Shown here piece by piece: positions 1 through 18,496 of a stretch of 64,000 nucleotides of DNA (positions are counted from its first letter, which is position 1; the number at the start of each line of letters is the position of its first letter). Where the stretch lies: assembly GCA_029582265.1 (NCBI GenBank), contig CM055823.1, positions 10,018,821 to 10,082,820 of the forward strand, in the 5' to 3' direction. The translations under genes and the position numbers were made by a program. Under the pieces are notes generated by a model. The model was given only the letters and a program-made list of their open reading frames with translations, was not told the DNA's origin and ran no database searches. The stretch comes from Zoroaster sp. YZ-2022 (Eukaryota; Echinodermata; Asteroidea; Forcipulatida; Zoroasteridae).

Positions 1-39
1 TCGTCTCTATGATCTAGTTTCCCACGTTAGCGGCAATTC

Positions 40-151
40 CAGTGGCGTAGCAGGGGGAGCAGGGAACAGCCCCAACTTATTGACAAAATAGTGTATGTCG
101 GTAAATTCACAAATTTGTTGGTAATTCGGACAAATCATCGCTACACCACTG
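40..151. mobile_element. hAT-like MITE (112 bp)
   Basis: The sequence begins CAGTGGCGTAGC and ends with the near reverse complement GCTACACCACTG. It is flanked by GGCAATTC (32-39) and GGCAATGC (152-159), an 8-bp target duplication with one mismatch. CAGTGGCGTA-type ends with 8-bp duplications are typical of hAT elements. There is no coding capacity. Confidence 0.7.
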
Positions 152-275
152 GGCAATGCCATGAGTGTTTCACTTACTTTGCTCCTGGAGCTCCTCTTCA
201 AAATATTCTCGTTCTAGGAAGAGAAACAATATTTAGGATTGAATGATGAAAGAAATAAAAATACGAAATAAATTT

Positions 276-317
276 CAGTCAGTCAGTCAGTCAGTCAGTC
301 AGTCAGTCAGTCAGTCA
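276..317. repeat. (CAGT)n microsatellite
   Basis: About ten perfect copies of a 4-bp unit. Confidence 0.95.
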
Positions 318-1255
318 CGGTTCCAGTCTTCTTGAAAACGTTATCCTGCCATTAATAACTTATTTCAAAAATCACAAAAAAACTTTCAAAAGATTGTGTC
401 TTTAAATGCAGACAATAGCCACACGATTTTAGTAAAATAATTTGTATAACACTTTTTCGTGTAGGTTAGTTTTCAAGCAGTTATACACTAATGTTTTCCC
501 AGGGGCGGGAAGAAACCTGCGACAAAACATGTATTGAGTTAAAGGTAAAGTAAAGAATTGGTAAATTACAAAAAACACCATTTTTTATTCATAATGTTAC
601 ACTTACTTTGTGTAAAGCCGATGATGGTGAATGTTCCCTAGAAATAATTTTTTTTGAGGTTCTGTCGCTGAAATAATTTCCGTTTAATAAAATGGTTAAA
701 AGAGAATTATTTCATAGATCTAATTGCATTTTCACTTTTGTCTTGTGAACGACATCACGTAATAATGCGAATCTTTCACAGATTGGTTGTTTAATGTTTA
801 TCGGGATTTACAGAAAGTAAGCATATCGCAGTAGCAGTTTGGGAGCATTATCATGGGAGCATAAATGCAAGATTACTTTATACAATCTCTACAAATGCTG
901 TTGGGGCGTGGCACCTCTTTTTTGCCATGCATGCCGGTTTCAGCTAACCTCGTTCCTTTCCTGACAACAGCCGTTGATTCAGGGTAATTATCATTTGCCA
1001 TAATACACACGTTGTTGTTTATTTTGTATTTATTTATTGTATTCATTTATTTATTGGCGTGCATATTATGTGAGTGACTTGGACCGGATGCATTGCACGT
1101 GAGGGTAGGGGGACCCCGTACTGACAGAAACATTATAATTACGTTTTTGATTGTTTTCACGATGTTTCAATTCTTGAAGGAGCTCTCTCAGACTTTCCAT
1201 TAGCCCTGCATCTGGTAAAAACCACAAGCATAACAAATAAACATGACTGTGACCA
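318..1255. other. No recognisable gene or element
   Basis: AT-rich sequence with no long reading frame, no clear exon and no repeat structure that I can delimit. Confidence 0.5.
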
Positions 1256-1690
1256 GGGGCGCGTTTTCCCGACTGTAACCAGAAACATGTTTGGGCTTTG
1301 GTGATTAGTTAAGCGTTTACGCGAGTTCGGTTGTGCTGCGATGACGTCATTGTTCTGACCAAACGTAAACCGAAGTGTTGTGATCGGTTATGCTTGGTTT
1401 CAAGATGGCGGATTGAAAAAACAACTAAAGTTTTGTTAATTATTTGTTAAAACATGATGAAATGATTGTTCGTATACCAGTATATCTTTCAAGTTTATTA
1501 CTAGCTCTCACGAGTAAGTTCTATTTGGCAAAACATTTAATTACATCGTATATTTGAGAAGCGTTGATGATTGAACTGAAAACAATTTTCTGGTTATGTT
1601 CGCGTTTTCGCGTAGCTATGCCATCTTGTTTCTGGTCAAGAATATGACGTCAGAAACAAGTTTCTGGTTAGGGTCACGAAAACACGCCCC
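1256..1690. mobile_element. Inverted-repeat element (MITE), family unknown
   Basis: The left end starts GGGGCGCGTTTTC and the right end is the imperfect reverse complement of GGGGCGTGTTTTC. The similarity extends about 38 bp and includes AACCAGAAAC on both sides (1256-1293 and 1653-1690). I could not identify a target duplication. The interior has TGACGTCA-type words near each arm and no coding sequence. Confidence 0.55.
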
Positions 1691-2094
1691 AGTTGCCTAA
1701 CCATGTCTATTCTGCCATGGCCGTATACAATGAGGGACGGGGCGTGACAAGGTTAGCAAAAACCGTGTTGGTAGAAACTACACCAGAGACGTTCATATTG
1801 AACAACTCGCCCAATACAAACACTATGGAAGAATAAAACTAATGACACCTCCAGCGTTATTTCAACTGTTACCAATGGCGTTCTTTTAACATTCCAGTTT
1901 TTGCAGTGTGGGGACGTGGACATGTTTCCCAAATGCTTGGATATAATGACAGTAATGTCAATATTCCCTTATACTGTTTATCGTCCCCATTAATGACACA
2001 ATATCCAACAAGAAACTTAACAATTATGAAGATTACGGTACCAAACAATGACCCGACTGACATATTATTGTCATTTTTGAGAATCGTGAAATGT
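1691..2094. other. No recognisable gene or element
   Basis: Unique-looking sequence. The overlapping short reading frames on both strands at about 1870-2126 show no recognisable domain. Confidence 0.45.
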
Positions 2095-2326
2095 ACACTC
2101 TTAAAACTAAAGTGTTGAATCAACATTTTAAACAGTTCAGTCAGTGACTACTCTTTATAAAGTTGGATTTAACTTTTAAAAGTGATGCCTTCACATTGAT
2201 AAATTTAGACTTAACTTGACTCCGTGTTAATTTAACACTTTCTTTGAGTTGAATTTAACTTTATAAAAATGTTGTCACTCACCGAACTCTTATAAGGTTG
2301 ATTCAACACTTTAGTTTTAAGAGTGT
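2095..2326. mobile_element. MITE with 30-bp terminal inverted repeats
   Basis: The left arm 2095-2124 begins ACACTCTTAAAACTAAAG. The right arm 2297-2326 is its near-perfect reverse complement. The interior repeats AACTCTTTATAAAG-like and TTGAATTTAAC-like words. Degenerate relatives occur at 11597-11776 and 23779-23962. The superfamily is not assigned because no target duplication longer than 2 bp is visible. Confidence 0.7.
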
Positions 2327-2338
2327 ATATATATAATA

Positions 2339-2748
2339 CAGTGGTGTAACTAGGGTCAAATTTTCAGGGGTCACTAGGGGGCGCACCACTTTTTCTAGGG
2401 GATGTCAATACTTGAATCCTGAAGTCTCAAATTGGGACCTATTTTTTACAAAATTCTGAATGGGGAACCCGGGGGCACAGACCTCGGCTGGGGAGCACGG
2501 ACCTCGGCTGGGGGGGCACGGACCTCGGCTGGGGATGGGGGGGCACGGACCTCGGCTGGGGGGCACGGACCTCGGCTGGGGGGCACGGACCTCAGCTGGG
2601 GGGCACGGACCACGGCTGGGGGGCACGGACATCGGCTGGGGGGCACGGACCTCGGCTGGGGGGCCACGGACCTCAGCTGGAGGGCACGGACCTCGGCTGG
2701 GGTACTTCCCCCTCCCCCTCCCCCGCCCTCCCCATAGTTAAGGTATTG
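2339..2748. mobile_element. hAT-like element carrying a GC-rich minisatellite
   Basis: The element starts CAGTGGTGTAACTAGGG and ends with a degenerate inverse copy (…ATAGTTAAGGTATTG). It is flanked by a perfect 8-bp duplication ATATAATA at 2331-2338 and 2749-2756. Ends and duplication length fit hAT. The interior is mostly the minisatellite described separately. The duplication lies in an AT-rich tract, which slightly weakens it. Confidence 0.65.
2466..2702. repeat. GC-rich minisatellite, ~20-21-bp unit
   Basis: About twelve tandem copies of GGGCACGGACCTCGGCTGGG with minor variation (Cs and Gs gained or lost, CTCGG/CACGG/ATCGG). It is strikingly GC-rich against an AT-rich background. Reading frames through it on both strands are repeat artefacts. 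Confidence 0.95.
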
Positions 2749-2756
2749 ATATAATA

Positions 2757-3071
2757 TACAAAGATGATATTTCCACGTTGGAATGAATACAATATAACAG
2801 CAGAATGCATTTACTATTTAAAGCTGAAACCTTAACAGGGTTTTGTTTAAACAGTATAATGAATAAAGTATTATAAGGACAGATGCTTTTCAGACATTTT
2901 ATCAAAATGTAAACTTCCTTCGAAAAGTGAATCATAGCGCACAGTTAATTATTCATTCATTTCAAAATACATTTAAACGAAATCACATTACATCCCAATA
3001 TATGTACTATTATTTTAATGTCTCATTGATTAACGAATTATTATTTTTATTTTTATATATTAAAAACAAAA
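2757..3071. other. No recognisable gene or element
   Basis: AT-rich spacer between two transposons. I see nothing in it. Confidence 0.5.
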
Positions 3072-3079
3072 CTCAAATC

Positions 3080-3530
3080 GGGTAGAATGTCGTATCCGAC
3101 CGCCACTTTTTCTCATTAAATATAACCAATAATGTAATCTTACCTATCGAGTAAGGTGGACAACATATGGATGAGGGTGGATATATAGCCTACTTCAAAT
3201 TACCACCAGGATATATATTTCATGAAATTTAGGCATTTTTCATATACGATGACTTCCTCAGTCATGTCAGTCTGATCTTGTCAACTCCCCCATAAGTGAC
3301 CAACACGGTCATTGTACATGCGCAGTGGCAAATATATAGGATCCTTCTATTTTCTGAAGGGGAGGATTTTTTTAGAAAGGAAATCAAGTCCGAAAACCAT
3401 CATAAAAGTGGATTTTAAAGATAGTTTTCGCTTTCTGTACCCCCAAAAATCGATGGAATCCTTTTTTAACTGCTTAGTGGTTGTACAAAAAAAAACTTAA
3501 AAAGTGGCGGTCGGATACGACATTCTTTCC
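3080..3530. mobile_element. Merlin-like MITE (451 bp)
   Basis: The left end GGGTAGAATGTCGTATCC and the right end (inverse GGAAAGAATGTCGTATCC) are terminal inverted repeats that continue through a GACCGCCACTTTTT stretch. The 8-bp duplication CTCAAATC is perfect (3072-3079, 3531-3538). The ends and internal blocks, such as TCATGTCAGTCTGATCTTGT, match the 1.85-kb element at 48555-50402. That larger copy keeps a Merlin/ISXO2-type zinc-binding remnant, which gives the assignment. This copy has no transposase. Confidence 0.8.
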
Positions 3531-3538
3531 CTCAAATC

Positions 3539-4689
3539 TAGTGCTTTGGTTTTGCGATAATTCCTGAGAAAACATTATTCGATTGAGTTCAATCTATGAA
3601 CATGACTTGTCGACTTACCTTTATCCTCGTAAGTTGCAATGACACATCCTACACACACCATTAGAAGAATCAAGTAGATATAAGTCTTCATCTTCACTGA
3701 TGTCATCCATCGTTAAATATACAAAACAACAAACGAGACAATAAAACAGGTTTTCTTAAACACGAAATATGGCATCCAACAAATTATTTATGGCATTACT
3801 CCATACAGTCGTTACTACTTTCATTTCGTCTGTCATTATAGGCCTGTGACCCAACAGCAAATAAAACATTTAATCAAATTCCAATATAAAATGTTGACTG
3901 GTAAAAGTCGGCTTAAATACAGAATCTACTTTTTCAAAGGGATTTTAACATCAAATTGTGTCAGGTAAACTAAAAATAAAGCATTGCCAATGGGCCTTAA
4001 CACACTTACATGTTTTTGCACAGATAAGCGTTGCCGTTTCGACAATCAAAGGTGAATTTGAAAGACGTTCTTAACGGTAAGCAATTGAACCGGTGACTCC
4101 CTTTAGTAGAGCTATGTAGCACCACAGTACATCATCCAATCACCAACATAATAAATGTCACTTGCCAGGGTTGTGACGTCAGCTACCTTTGTGATAATTC
4201 TACTGCATCAGACAAACTGATGTTAAAATGGAAAAACTGTCTATGGTGACAAATTGATGACAAAAGATGGTTTGCAATAAAAAGAACATAATTAACGTAT
4301 GACTTCCAGCTGAGGTTAGAATCAATTATTATTCCAAGTGTCACAAACTTAGAATTAATGTATAAATGTCATTTTAAGGTAACATAAATAATTGTACTTA
4401 AATCCTGTGGGTGTGACGAAATCATGTCCTTTTAGTACCACCTTACTTTTTTATAGTACCGGCAGCCATCCTTATTTTGTTAATATCCACCGAGCCATGG
4501 GGCTGCACCTTTTTGTTTACTGAAGAATCTGTTGTGAATTTGATTTCCTTATTTGGCTTAAACATGCAAAGGTTTCCCAAAGTGATTTAACATGCACGGT
4601 TTGGATCGATATTTATTCAAATTTATGGGATAAATGAATATTCATTATTGGTGTCGTGTATAAAGAAAAGTAAAGGTGTTTGGGAGACA
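3539..4689. other. No recognisable gene or element
   Basis: AT-rich non-coding sequence without any exon or repeat that I can define. Confidence 0.45.
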
Positions 4690-5060
4690 CTTAGCAGTTT
4701 GACCACCGGCTCGATGACTTTAGGCACTGAGGCCTCTGCCTGAGACCCCACCCTGGGGGTACAGGTCTGATCAGCCGTTTTCTGGGTATACCGGCTCTGT
4801 TAGCCGATGGTTTGGAGGACATCCGAGTTGAGATTGCCGAGACTGGGGCCAAGCTGCTAAGTCGCCACAACCTTTAAGGTCGATTTAAAAAAAATTATTT
4901 TCTGGGCTTTGGGGTCTGGTTGGGACATGGAGAGGCACGACACTGACTATGGTATTAGAGGCAAACGCCGTCTCGGGGACCTGACGTCATCCGCCGATGC
5001 ACGCCAAGGGTCTCTATACCAGTGAGAGTTCCCATGTCACCGCCACAACGATAAACAAAT
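4690..5060. other. GC-richer unclassified segment, possibly a dispersed repeat
   Basis: Base composition rises sharply relative to both flanks and the sequence has no open frame of note. It has the look of a retroposon body, but there are no tRNA boxes, no tail and no flanking duplication that I can support. Confidence 0.3.
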
Positions 5061-7465
5061 GGGTTCGAATTTATCATTTATCTAAATTTACTTGATTTGT
5101 ATTAAATTTAATTGATGTTATGTTTATTGTACGTTTATTGTTAGTAATAATTAAATTATATTATACAATTTTTATCTTTTTATGTTCCTCTGCTTCATTT
5201 TGTTGGTGTGTTAATTTTCCTTGGGGTGCCTTTTAACTGTATAACTTTCACTCTGTCCCAATCATGATGGACCTTGTGACACCAAGATACTGGAAATAAG
5301 ATATAGATGTAACATAACAATCTCCTAAACTGTTAAACCGGGCATGGAGATTACCAAATTAAATGTATTACTCCAGTGTGAAGAGTTTAACATGAAATTG
5401 TTCACCAGACGCTAATTTAGTTGGAGTTTTCGTTCATCGTAAGTACACTGAGGATTGTACGAAAATTAAGAATTTCATCTGCAAACATAACACAACAGGA
5501 TGATAAAAGATCGGGTCCAGTGTTTTTATTTAAAAAAGAATATCCGGGACCAGCTATTATACGCATCGTATGGCACACCAGAGCGGTAACATCCACCAAG
5601 GAAGAGTTACTGACCTAGTTATACAACACGCTGCTGCCGGCCAGTCAATAATGACCAATGTCTTGAGCATTGTTTCATTAGCTATTCACTCAATTCAAGT
5701 ATTGAATGATTGTTTATATTGCTGGTCTTCGAACGTATACGCATCACAACCGAATGGACATGCTTGGGCATGTGATGACCATCAACGTTATAAAGGCTTT
5801 GAGGATTTGGTTCTGTGTTTGAATTGGGGGGGGGGGGGGTCATATGACGTGTAGAACACGATTTGATTGGAAATCAGTTATGATGGCCCAGTGATCGCTG
5901 TATGAACAGGATAGTGATTTGTCTTTTCTTAGCCACCGTAGAACCAGGATCCCTGGGTGCACGGCACTTGTTTTCAGAGGGGGCATATTTGCACACAAAG
6001 CTGACAATGAGTCTATTAAAAGTGAACTAACCTGACCTGCTCAATTTCAAAAGGGAAACTGTATCTATTCGAGCGTCGAGCTTCAAACATTGCACTATTC
6101 TTTTCATTTTTAGTATTTCAAGGCTGTCTAGCTGCCCTCTAGGTTTACCAGACACAGCGGTAATTCATATGGATGGCACGCCAATGTTGGGGCTGATTCA
6201 TGAGAGTTCAACAGGGATTGATAGGTGTTTATTTCTGACATAGATTGCGGTATACAAGCCGCATCACCCATCTGATACTGCTATATAATTATGTAGCTAA
6301 CTTGCAGACATGTTAAGGTTCAGAAATTTTAGCATTCAATATAAGGCCCAAGAAGTCTTCGGTTTCTGGTCTTAGGTCGATTTCAAAATCGGTGCGGTGA
6401 CGCGCATTTTTGTTTGTTTATTTGTTTGTTTGTTTTTGTTTTTTGTTTTTTGTTGTTTTTTAAGTGTTCTTTTGTACACCGAACAACTCTTGAAATTGTT
6501 CGTTTTTTTTAGGTGTTTGGTTGTAGGAGTTGGGGTACATTATCAATCGAATGGAAATATATCTATGGGACAGGATATTGTGCCGTGCTACTTAAAGGAG
6601 GTGATTTAAATGACCACGAATGGTTTAAATTAGGCATACACCCATTCATCTGCAAGATTCCTGTCAGGTTTTCAAACCGTTTGCATTAAACAATGGCACT
6701 CAACATTTAGGACCCTTGGACTGCAATGGGTTTGTCTGGGAAATGAACCGTTACATGGGTATATACCCAGTCACGAAAGCACCAAACATGTTCTCCCTCA
6801 CCCAAATCATCAACAGACCTGAAGACAAGAAATACCAAATAAGGCAGTAAACTGGGGAACAATTTGACTCACTGAAACTTCAGACATAAATCAAGAGAAA
6901 AATACTACAACTTTCAAACAATCTGTTCAATCAGGTTGAGGAACAAACGCGTCACATTATGGATCAACGCAAACTGTTGACACTGATGTACATGTGTTAT
7001 TATGTGTTATTATGTCTCACATGTCTGTTACATGTCCTTGTCATGTCTAAGTCTTTGTCTGTCATAGGGGAAGATTTAAAAGCATTATGCTTCATTTTCT
7101 CTACATGTTGGTAATACTGCCAAGTTTCAATGTATAAATCCTGTCAAACTGTAATTTACACTTGTTGTCAATTGTGCTTAATATTAATAATCTGTGATGT
7201 ACTATTGTACTCAATATGGATTAAGTTGTTGCCAACATGGAAATAAATGTGTGACATTGTATTGTCACGACGAACACAAAAATGTGTAAACGATACGTAT
7301 CGTCAAGATCGATCAAGCAGCAGTTTTGTGGTATGTAATTCAAGATGTATAGTCCGTGTGTTTTTTGTTTCGTTATATCGAAGACAATTTGGTTTTTAAT
7401 CAGTACACTTCTAGTTTCCTTTTAAAAATAAAGTAAATTACAAATATGATATATAACCAGCAATG
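5061..7465. other. Non-coding stretch; simple-sequence tracts only
   Basis: Contains a poly-G run near 5826-5839 and a T/G-rich tract at about 6405-6460. A segment at about 6780-7260 ends in an AATAAA-containing stretch and could be an old transcript-derived insertion. No gene or element can be delimited with confidence. Confidence 0.4.
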
Positions 7466-8071
7466 TATTTGTCTAGCTGCAGCTGTGGTCTAAATTCAAT
7501 TAGCCATAATTCACATAATAAGATTGAATTCACACAAACTGGTTGAAACTACAGGGACGACTCTTTCGCAGTTACATACAATTACAATTCAATAGGTAAG
7601 AGTGAATTTCAATTTCAATTTTTTATTTTTTTTTAAATTGAAAATAATTTACTTTCTTTCTACTAGAACAATAGAGCAATTTTACAGATTTAAACCCAAC
7701 AAAAAATACGTAATAATTATGAGGATTCCACGGAATCTTTTACATCTTTTACATTTAAACAAAAATGCGTTTTGCTTTCATGAACCTTTAGGTACTTTTA
7801 ATGTAATTTGATTGTTCACAAGTCATGTGGGTCTTGGTCTTGTGTTATATATATATATATATATATATATACAGCACTATCATATAATTATTTAAGAAAA
7901 CTGTTAGATTGTACGAGCTACAATAAGTTTTATATCAAGAAATGGAATCATTTTTGGGTAATTTGGGATATTGTTTGTAAATATACTTGTAATAAAGTAC
8001 TTGTATATTTGGTATTATAACAGGTTTATACTAATACCTATCATGTCTTGTAGAACAGATTTGTGTTGCAA

Positions 8072-8307
8072 ATATCGTCCCCAATTTGTCATAGTGACCA
8101 ATGCGGCATTGGTCACTGTGGCAAATTACAAAAATAGCCAGTTAGAGCATTCGTCATTTGAATGCATGCTCTATCTCCAAAACTATAAGGAATACATGCA
8201 TGTGGATTAGATACAATGGTAGGTCTCTTCCTGAATGTACTAATGGGCGGGAAAACATAAAATTGAAAACAGTCAGATTGGTCACTATGGCAAATTAGGG
8301 ACGATAT
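8072..8307. mobile_element. MITE with ~31-bp inverted repeats (copy A)
   Basis: The left arm starts ATATCGTCCCCAATTTG and continues to ATAGTGACCAAT. The right arm ends with its near reverse complement at 8277-8307. A smaller inner palindrome, GACCAATGCGGCATTGGTC, sits next to the left arm. Family not assigned. Confidence 0.65.
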
Positions 8308-8790
8308 GAGAGTAATCAAACATTTAAATATTATCAAGAAAGTACATCATTTAATTATGAGCTCTGAATCAGGTTGGTCATTTCATGGAGGTTGTCATAA
8401 TATTTGGGGCTGATGAACGTTGCGTTGTAAAATCACAAAGTTTGAAAAATAAATATTTATGGTACTTTTTAAAATAACATTTTTGTTTTGATGGGTTAGA
8501 TAATAAAAAAAAAAATATAAAATTCTAATACATTTCAGAAGAAAAAGCAGTTAAGGGAAAACATTCCTCTCAACCAATGTTTATGGTAACCTCCATGATA
8601 AACACATGGAGCAAGTTTCCATTCTTCATAATAAATATAAACCGGATTTTGTTATTTTGGATTGTGTTATGTATTTGACTTTGACATCTTTGGAGTTTTA
8701 TGGGAAGGGCACACCCCTCCGCAAAGGCAGATAGCCACAACATTGCATGGGTCATGGAGCGTGCACCCCTTTTCGAACAATATCACAATA

Positions 8791-8821
8791 GGCATGTCAG
8801 GTGTTCCTAAAAACCAGTAAA

Positions 8822-8895
<74 letters not shown>

Positions 8896-8921
8896 GTATA
8901 TTTTTTTTTACTGGTTTTTAG

Positions 8922-8937
<16 letters not shown>
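8791..8937. repeat. Inverted repeat around (TA)n at the FN3 exon edge, copy A
   Basis: The 32-nt arm at 8791-8822 is the exact reverse complement of 8906-8937. A (TA)n tract of about 60 bp lies between them. The right arm contains the polypyrimidine tract, the acceptor AG (8920-8921) and the first exon bases, so splice-site and coding sequence have been duplicated in inverse orientation. Confidence 0.9.
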
Positions 8938-14939
<6,002 letters not shown>

Positions 14940-15179
14940 GTAAGTTAGTTTATTTACTACGAATGGCCACTGGAGTAATCCAACCCCCTTCATCCCACCA
15001 CCACCCATCCGTTCACCCCCTATATCCATCGATTAATTAATTCATCCATCCCTACCGTCACCCAATCGACCCACCCATCCATGTTTACTTATGAATGAGC
15101 GCCTAACAAGCAGTCACTCAAAACAGCTCTCCAGTTTTTGTGCTAAGTAAGTGTTTTGTAGCTACAAGTTTGTCTTCAT

Positions 15180-16693
15180 TTTTATACTAGTGGATTTCTT
15201 ATTACACCTGGAATCTACTGGACATTTTATGTGATTATTGGTACATTTGTTTTCTTATAATATGTGAAAAAACTGTTGAATTTTGTCTGTCTCTGCTGTA
15301 ATATTTTACTGTTTAGTGTATACACATCCTGTATATTCATTTTATTTGTGCATTCAACTCTGACTATAACCTGTAGCTTGACCACAAGCCTTTTGTTTGG
15401 GTTAACAACTTTGTGATTAGACAATGGAGGTCTACATTATGTTTATTCTACTCCTGCTATCCGGACATTGTGTCTCAATGACTCATCTTTAGAATATGGC
15501 TACAGCGTGCAATCTCCAGCTTGTATGCAATGTAACAAACGGCAAATCCACCATCTTAAGTTTTTTAGTTGTCCTATATCATATTATGATAATTCATCTG
15601 CCACCTTTCACTGGAACTCTTAATTTCTGGTGACATAAACCCAAACTTAAACACTGAACAACACACCCACAAACGCCACTCAGCTCCATAAAATTTCCTA
15701 CAGCCGCAATGAACGACTCAATATCCGCAATGCTACATGTACAGATGCAGCTTTATCTAATTCAGCATTGAGTCAATTGAACTGTCTTGGAATACTTGCC
15801 AAACTCCAAACATACCGCCGCACACATAGAGATAAAAAAGCTGGTCGCCGTAGAATGGACAGACTTACACAACTAGCACTCCGGCCTCACCAACCCCCAG
15901 CAGTGAACTTAACCACATCAACAAGCGACATTGGCATAACTTCAACTCCAAATGTTCATGATGAGTATAAACATCAGCTCTGTGTCTTGAACACTCAATC
16001 CGTATGTAACAAATTGAATTTGTTGACTTTGTACTTCAAAACAATTTGGATCTTGTTGCAATTATGCGAGACATAATTTAAACCTGATGATGACTTGCTA
16101 CCCCGTTAGTGCACTCATTCTGGCTACTCTCTCCATCATATCCCCAGACCAAAAAAAGACCGGTGGAGGGGTTGCACTTCTCTTTAGGTCCAGTTTATCT
16201 GTCAGTATGGAAATGTTAACATTGACTACCTAACATTTGAATCTCTGCATGCTGAGGTAACATGCAACTCTAGATCTGTTCGCCTTGTTAATATATATCG
16301 ACCAGAAAGGGATGTTGATGGTAAACATGTAAACTTCTCCAGTTTTCTGCAGGAATTTGAAAAACTAATTGTCGATTATCTCTTGCACCCATCTGACATT
16401 ATTTTAACCGGCGATTTTAACATTCATATGGACATTACTTCAAACAATTATGCAAATCAGTTTAAATATCTGCTTTCTGCTCATGGACTTCTAGCACATC
16501 ACAGCACCCACTCATCGATATGGTCACTGTCTTGACCTCATGATAACGCGTGAAAATACTTCACCTCTCATCTCGAATATAAACTATCCGTCCTGGCTTA
16601 TCTGATCATTATGCAATCATGGTAAATATGAACCTTAAAAAAACCTCCCATACCTACCATTTCTGTAACTACTCGCCACTGGAAAAATGTAAA

Positions 16694-16696
<3 letters not shown>
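15180..16696 (+). mobile_element. CR1/L2-type LINE, 5' part, copy A
   Basis: Collinear with the LINE at 27600-31111. Contains the N-terminal region and the endonuclease domain, broken by several frameshifts. An 11-bp deletion removes part of the 2A-like motif that copy B keeps. The endonuclease SDH motif (LSDHYAI) survives here, whereas copy B reads SDQ. Interrupted at 16697 by an antisense LINE. The start is approximate. Confidence 0.75.
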
Positions 16697-16724
<28 letters not shown>

Positions 16725-18496
16725 CCAAACTTCAAACAATCATACAAACAATACAAGGAGTGAACACATTACTACAATTAAATCTCATGAAAGATAAACA
16801 GTGTAAACCGAAAACAAGTAAGGATGAATTAGAATAACAATGCAATTCAAGATAAGACGTTGAGACAAAAATGATTTGAATACAGAACACAAGACAATCC
16901 ATTCTAAGTTGGCCAGGATTAATACAAGTGAATAGTCACTGTTGCTCGAAAGCATATTAATCCATCCTTAGAATGGAACACAACTTTATCGAAAAATATA
17001 ATAAATTGGCAATAGAAATATATACTCTGAGTAAAAAGTGCATAAATGAATCTGATAAAACATATTTATAAAAACAATAAATAAAAGAAAAAAAAAGTAA
17101 ACTTAATAAATTAATCAACCAAACAATCAGTTAACTAACCCAATCAACAGATAATCAACCAATTGATTAATCAATCAATTAATTAATACTGTAACAAAAT
17201 AATAAATTAATAATGTAACAAAATAAGAAATAAATATAGAAATAAATATAAATATATAATAAATATAAATATAAAAATAAATAAAAATATAAAATAAATA
17301 TAAAATATAAAATAAAAATAAATAAATAAGTGTTAATTTATACAAATAAAATAATGAATTCATAAATAATAAATATAGTCTTGAATATAATGTTCTACTT
17401 GTCCTGATAATGATTATCAGATATCTATTAAAATGACTACATGACTCCAAAGTGACGGCATCTTTTTAAACATAGGAGGTAAGTTACTCCAAACACGAGG
17501 AAATACATGAATAGATGTGTTCTATAAGGCTTAGGGTTCTAACATAAAGGTGATTGAAAATAAGTTTATCCATGTGGCGGGTGTTTACTGGACGTATTAA
17601 GGAAGTTGGGATGATTGGACACCATTAATTAAACGAAATAGGCATTTAGTGGTGAATTGGATAGTGAGTCCTTTTGTCTTCTACATTCTAGGGTTTTGCC
17701 AGTTCAGAGTTCGTAGATCTGGCCGCGTATGACATTGCACCTCTCTGCTGTTTGAGGATACATCCTTGTTGCTCTCCCTTTGAACCTTTTTCTAGTTTGG
17801 ATGTGAGGGTGTTGTGTATGGGCACCAGGCAGGCAGGCCGTATTCAAGGACAGGGATGACGAGGACGACCGATATAGAGACATTAATGCATTTTGTTGAT
17901 GCTTCCACCTGCAGTGTGCCAGATGAAACCAAGAGTCTTAAGTTGCCTTAGCAACCACACTGTTGGACATGGTCTCATTCCAGGTTAGTTGTTAGCAGAT
18001 AGTGATGACTCCTAGGTATTTGTAAATTCTAGTAGCTGTAAGAAGGGATCCACAGAATAGTGTACTGTGGGAGGGCTTGTTCTTTTCGTTGATCTACTCA
18101 TATGCATAATCATGGATTTATTTGTGTTGAGCTTCATCCCATTAGACTTCACTCCATGAGCCAAGGGCATCAAGATCTGCTTGTAAGGAGAATTCGTCTT
18201 CTGGGATTGGATAGGTCTGTAAATAAGGGTATCATCAGCAAAAGTAAACACCTGAGTTCAGGGGTATGGGATATGTCATTGATAAATAAGTTAAAAAGTA
18301 GTGGACCGAGAACACTACCTTTGGGGGACACCGGATGTAACAGGGGACCAAGGTGAGGAAAGCTCCTCGGTGCATTACTCGCTGAAACCGGCCAGTCAGG
18401 AATGTTTTGAGCCAAAACCAAGTAGGACCACGGATGTTGAAGCTTTTAGCAAGTTTATCAAGTAGTGTGTGATGGGGCATAACGTCAAATGCTTTG
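16697..18496 (-). mobile_element. Antisense LINE inserted in the copy A LINE
   Basis: Absent from copy B, where GTAAATATT runs directly into GAAGATTTA. On the minus strand the 3' tail is (AAT)n at 16697-16723 and the 5' truncation is at about 18496. RT pieces at 18012-18480 in several frames include HHTLLDKL, GSVLGPLLFNLFINDIS and FADDTLIYRP, so the RT is of CR1/jockey type and frameshifted. The 3' part is very AT-rich (17050-17340). Dead copy, inserted after the two segment copies diverged. Confidence 0.75.

Noticed and set aside
2405..2741. Overlapping reading frames rich in Gly/Pro/Arg through the minisatellite on both strands
   Set aside because: Frames stay open only because the repeat unit lacks stops; no start context, no domain, and the sequence lies inside a transposon.
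3080..3530. hAT assignment because of the 8-bp target duplication
   Set aside because: Ends start GGG rather than CA, and the longer relative carries a Merlin/ISXO2-like remnant; Merlin also makes 8-9-bp duplications.
5417..5854. Overlapping frames of 60-94 codons on both strands
   Set aside because: No domain, no splice context, and overlapping opposite-strand openness suggests chance.
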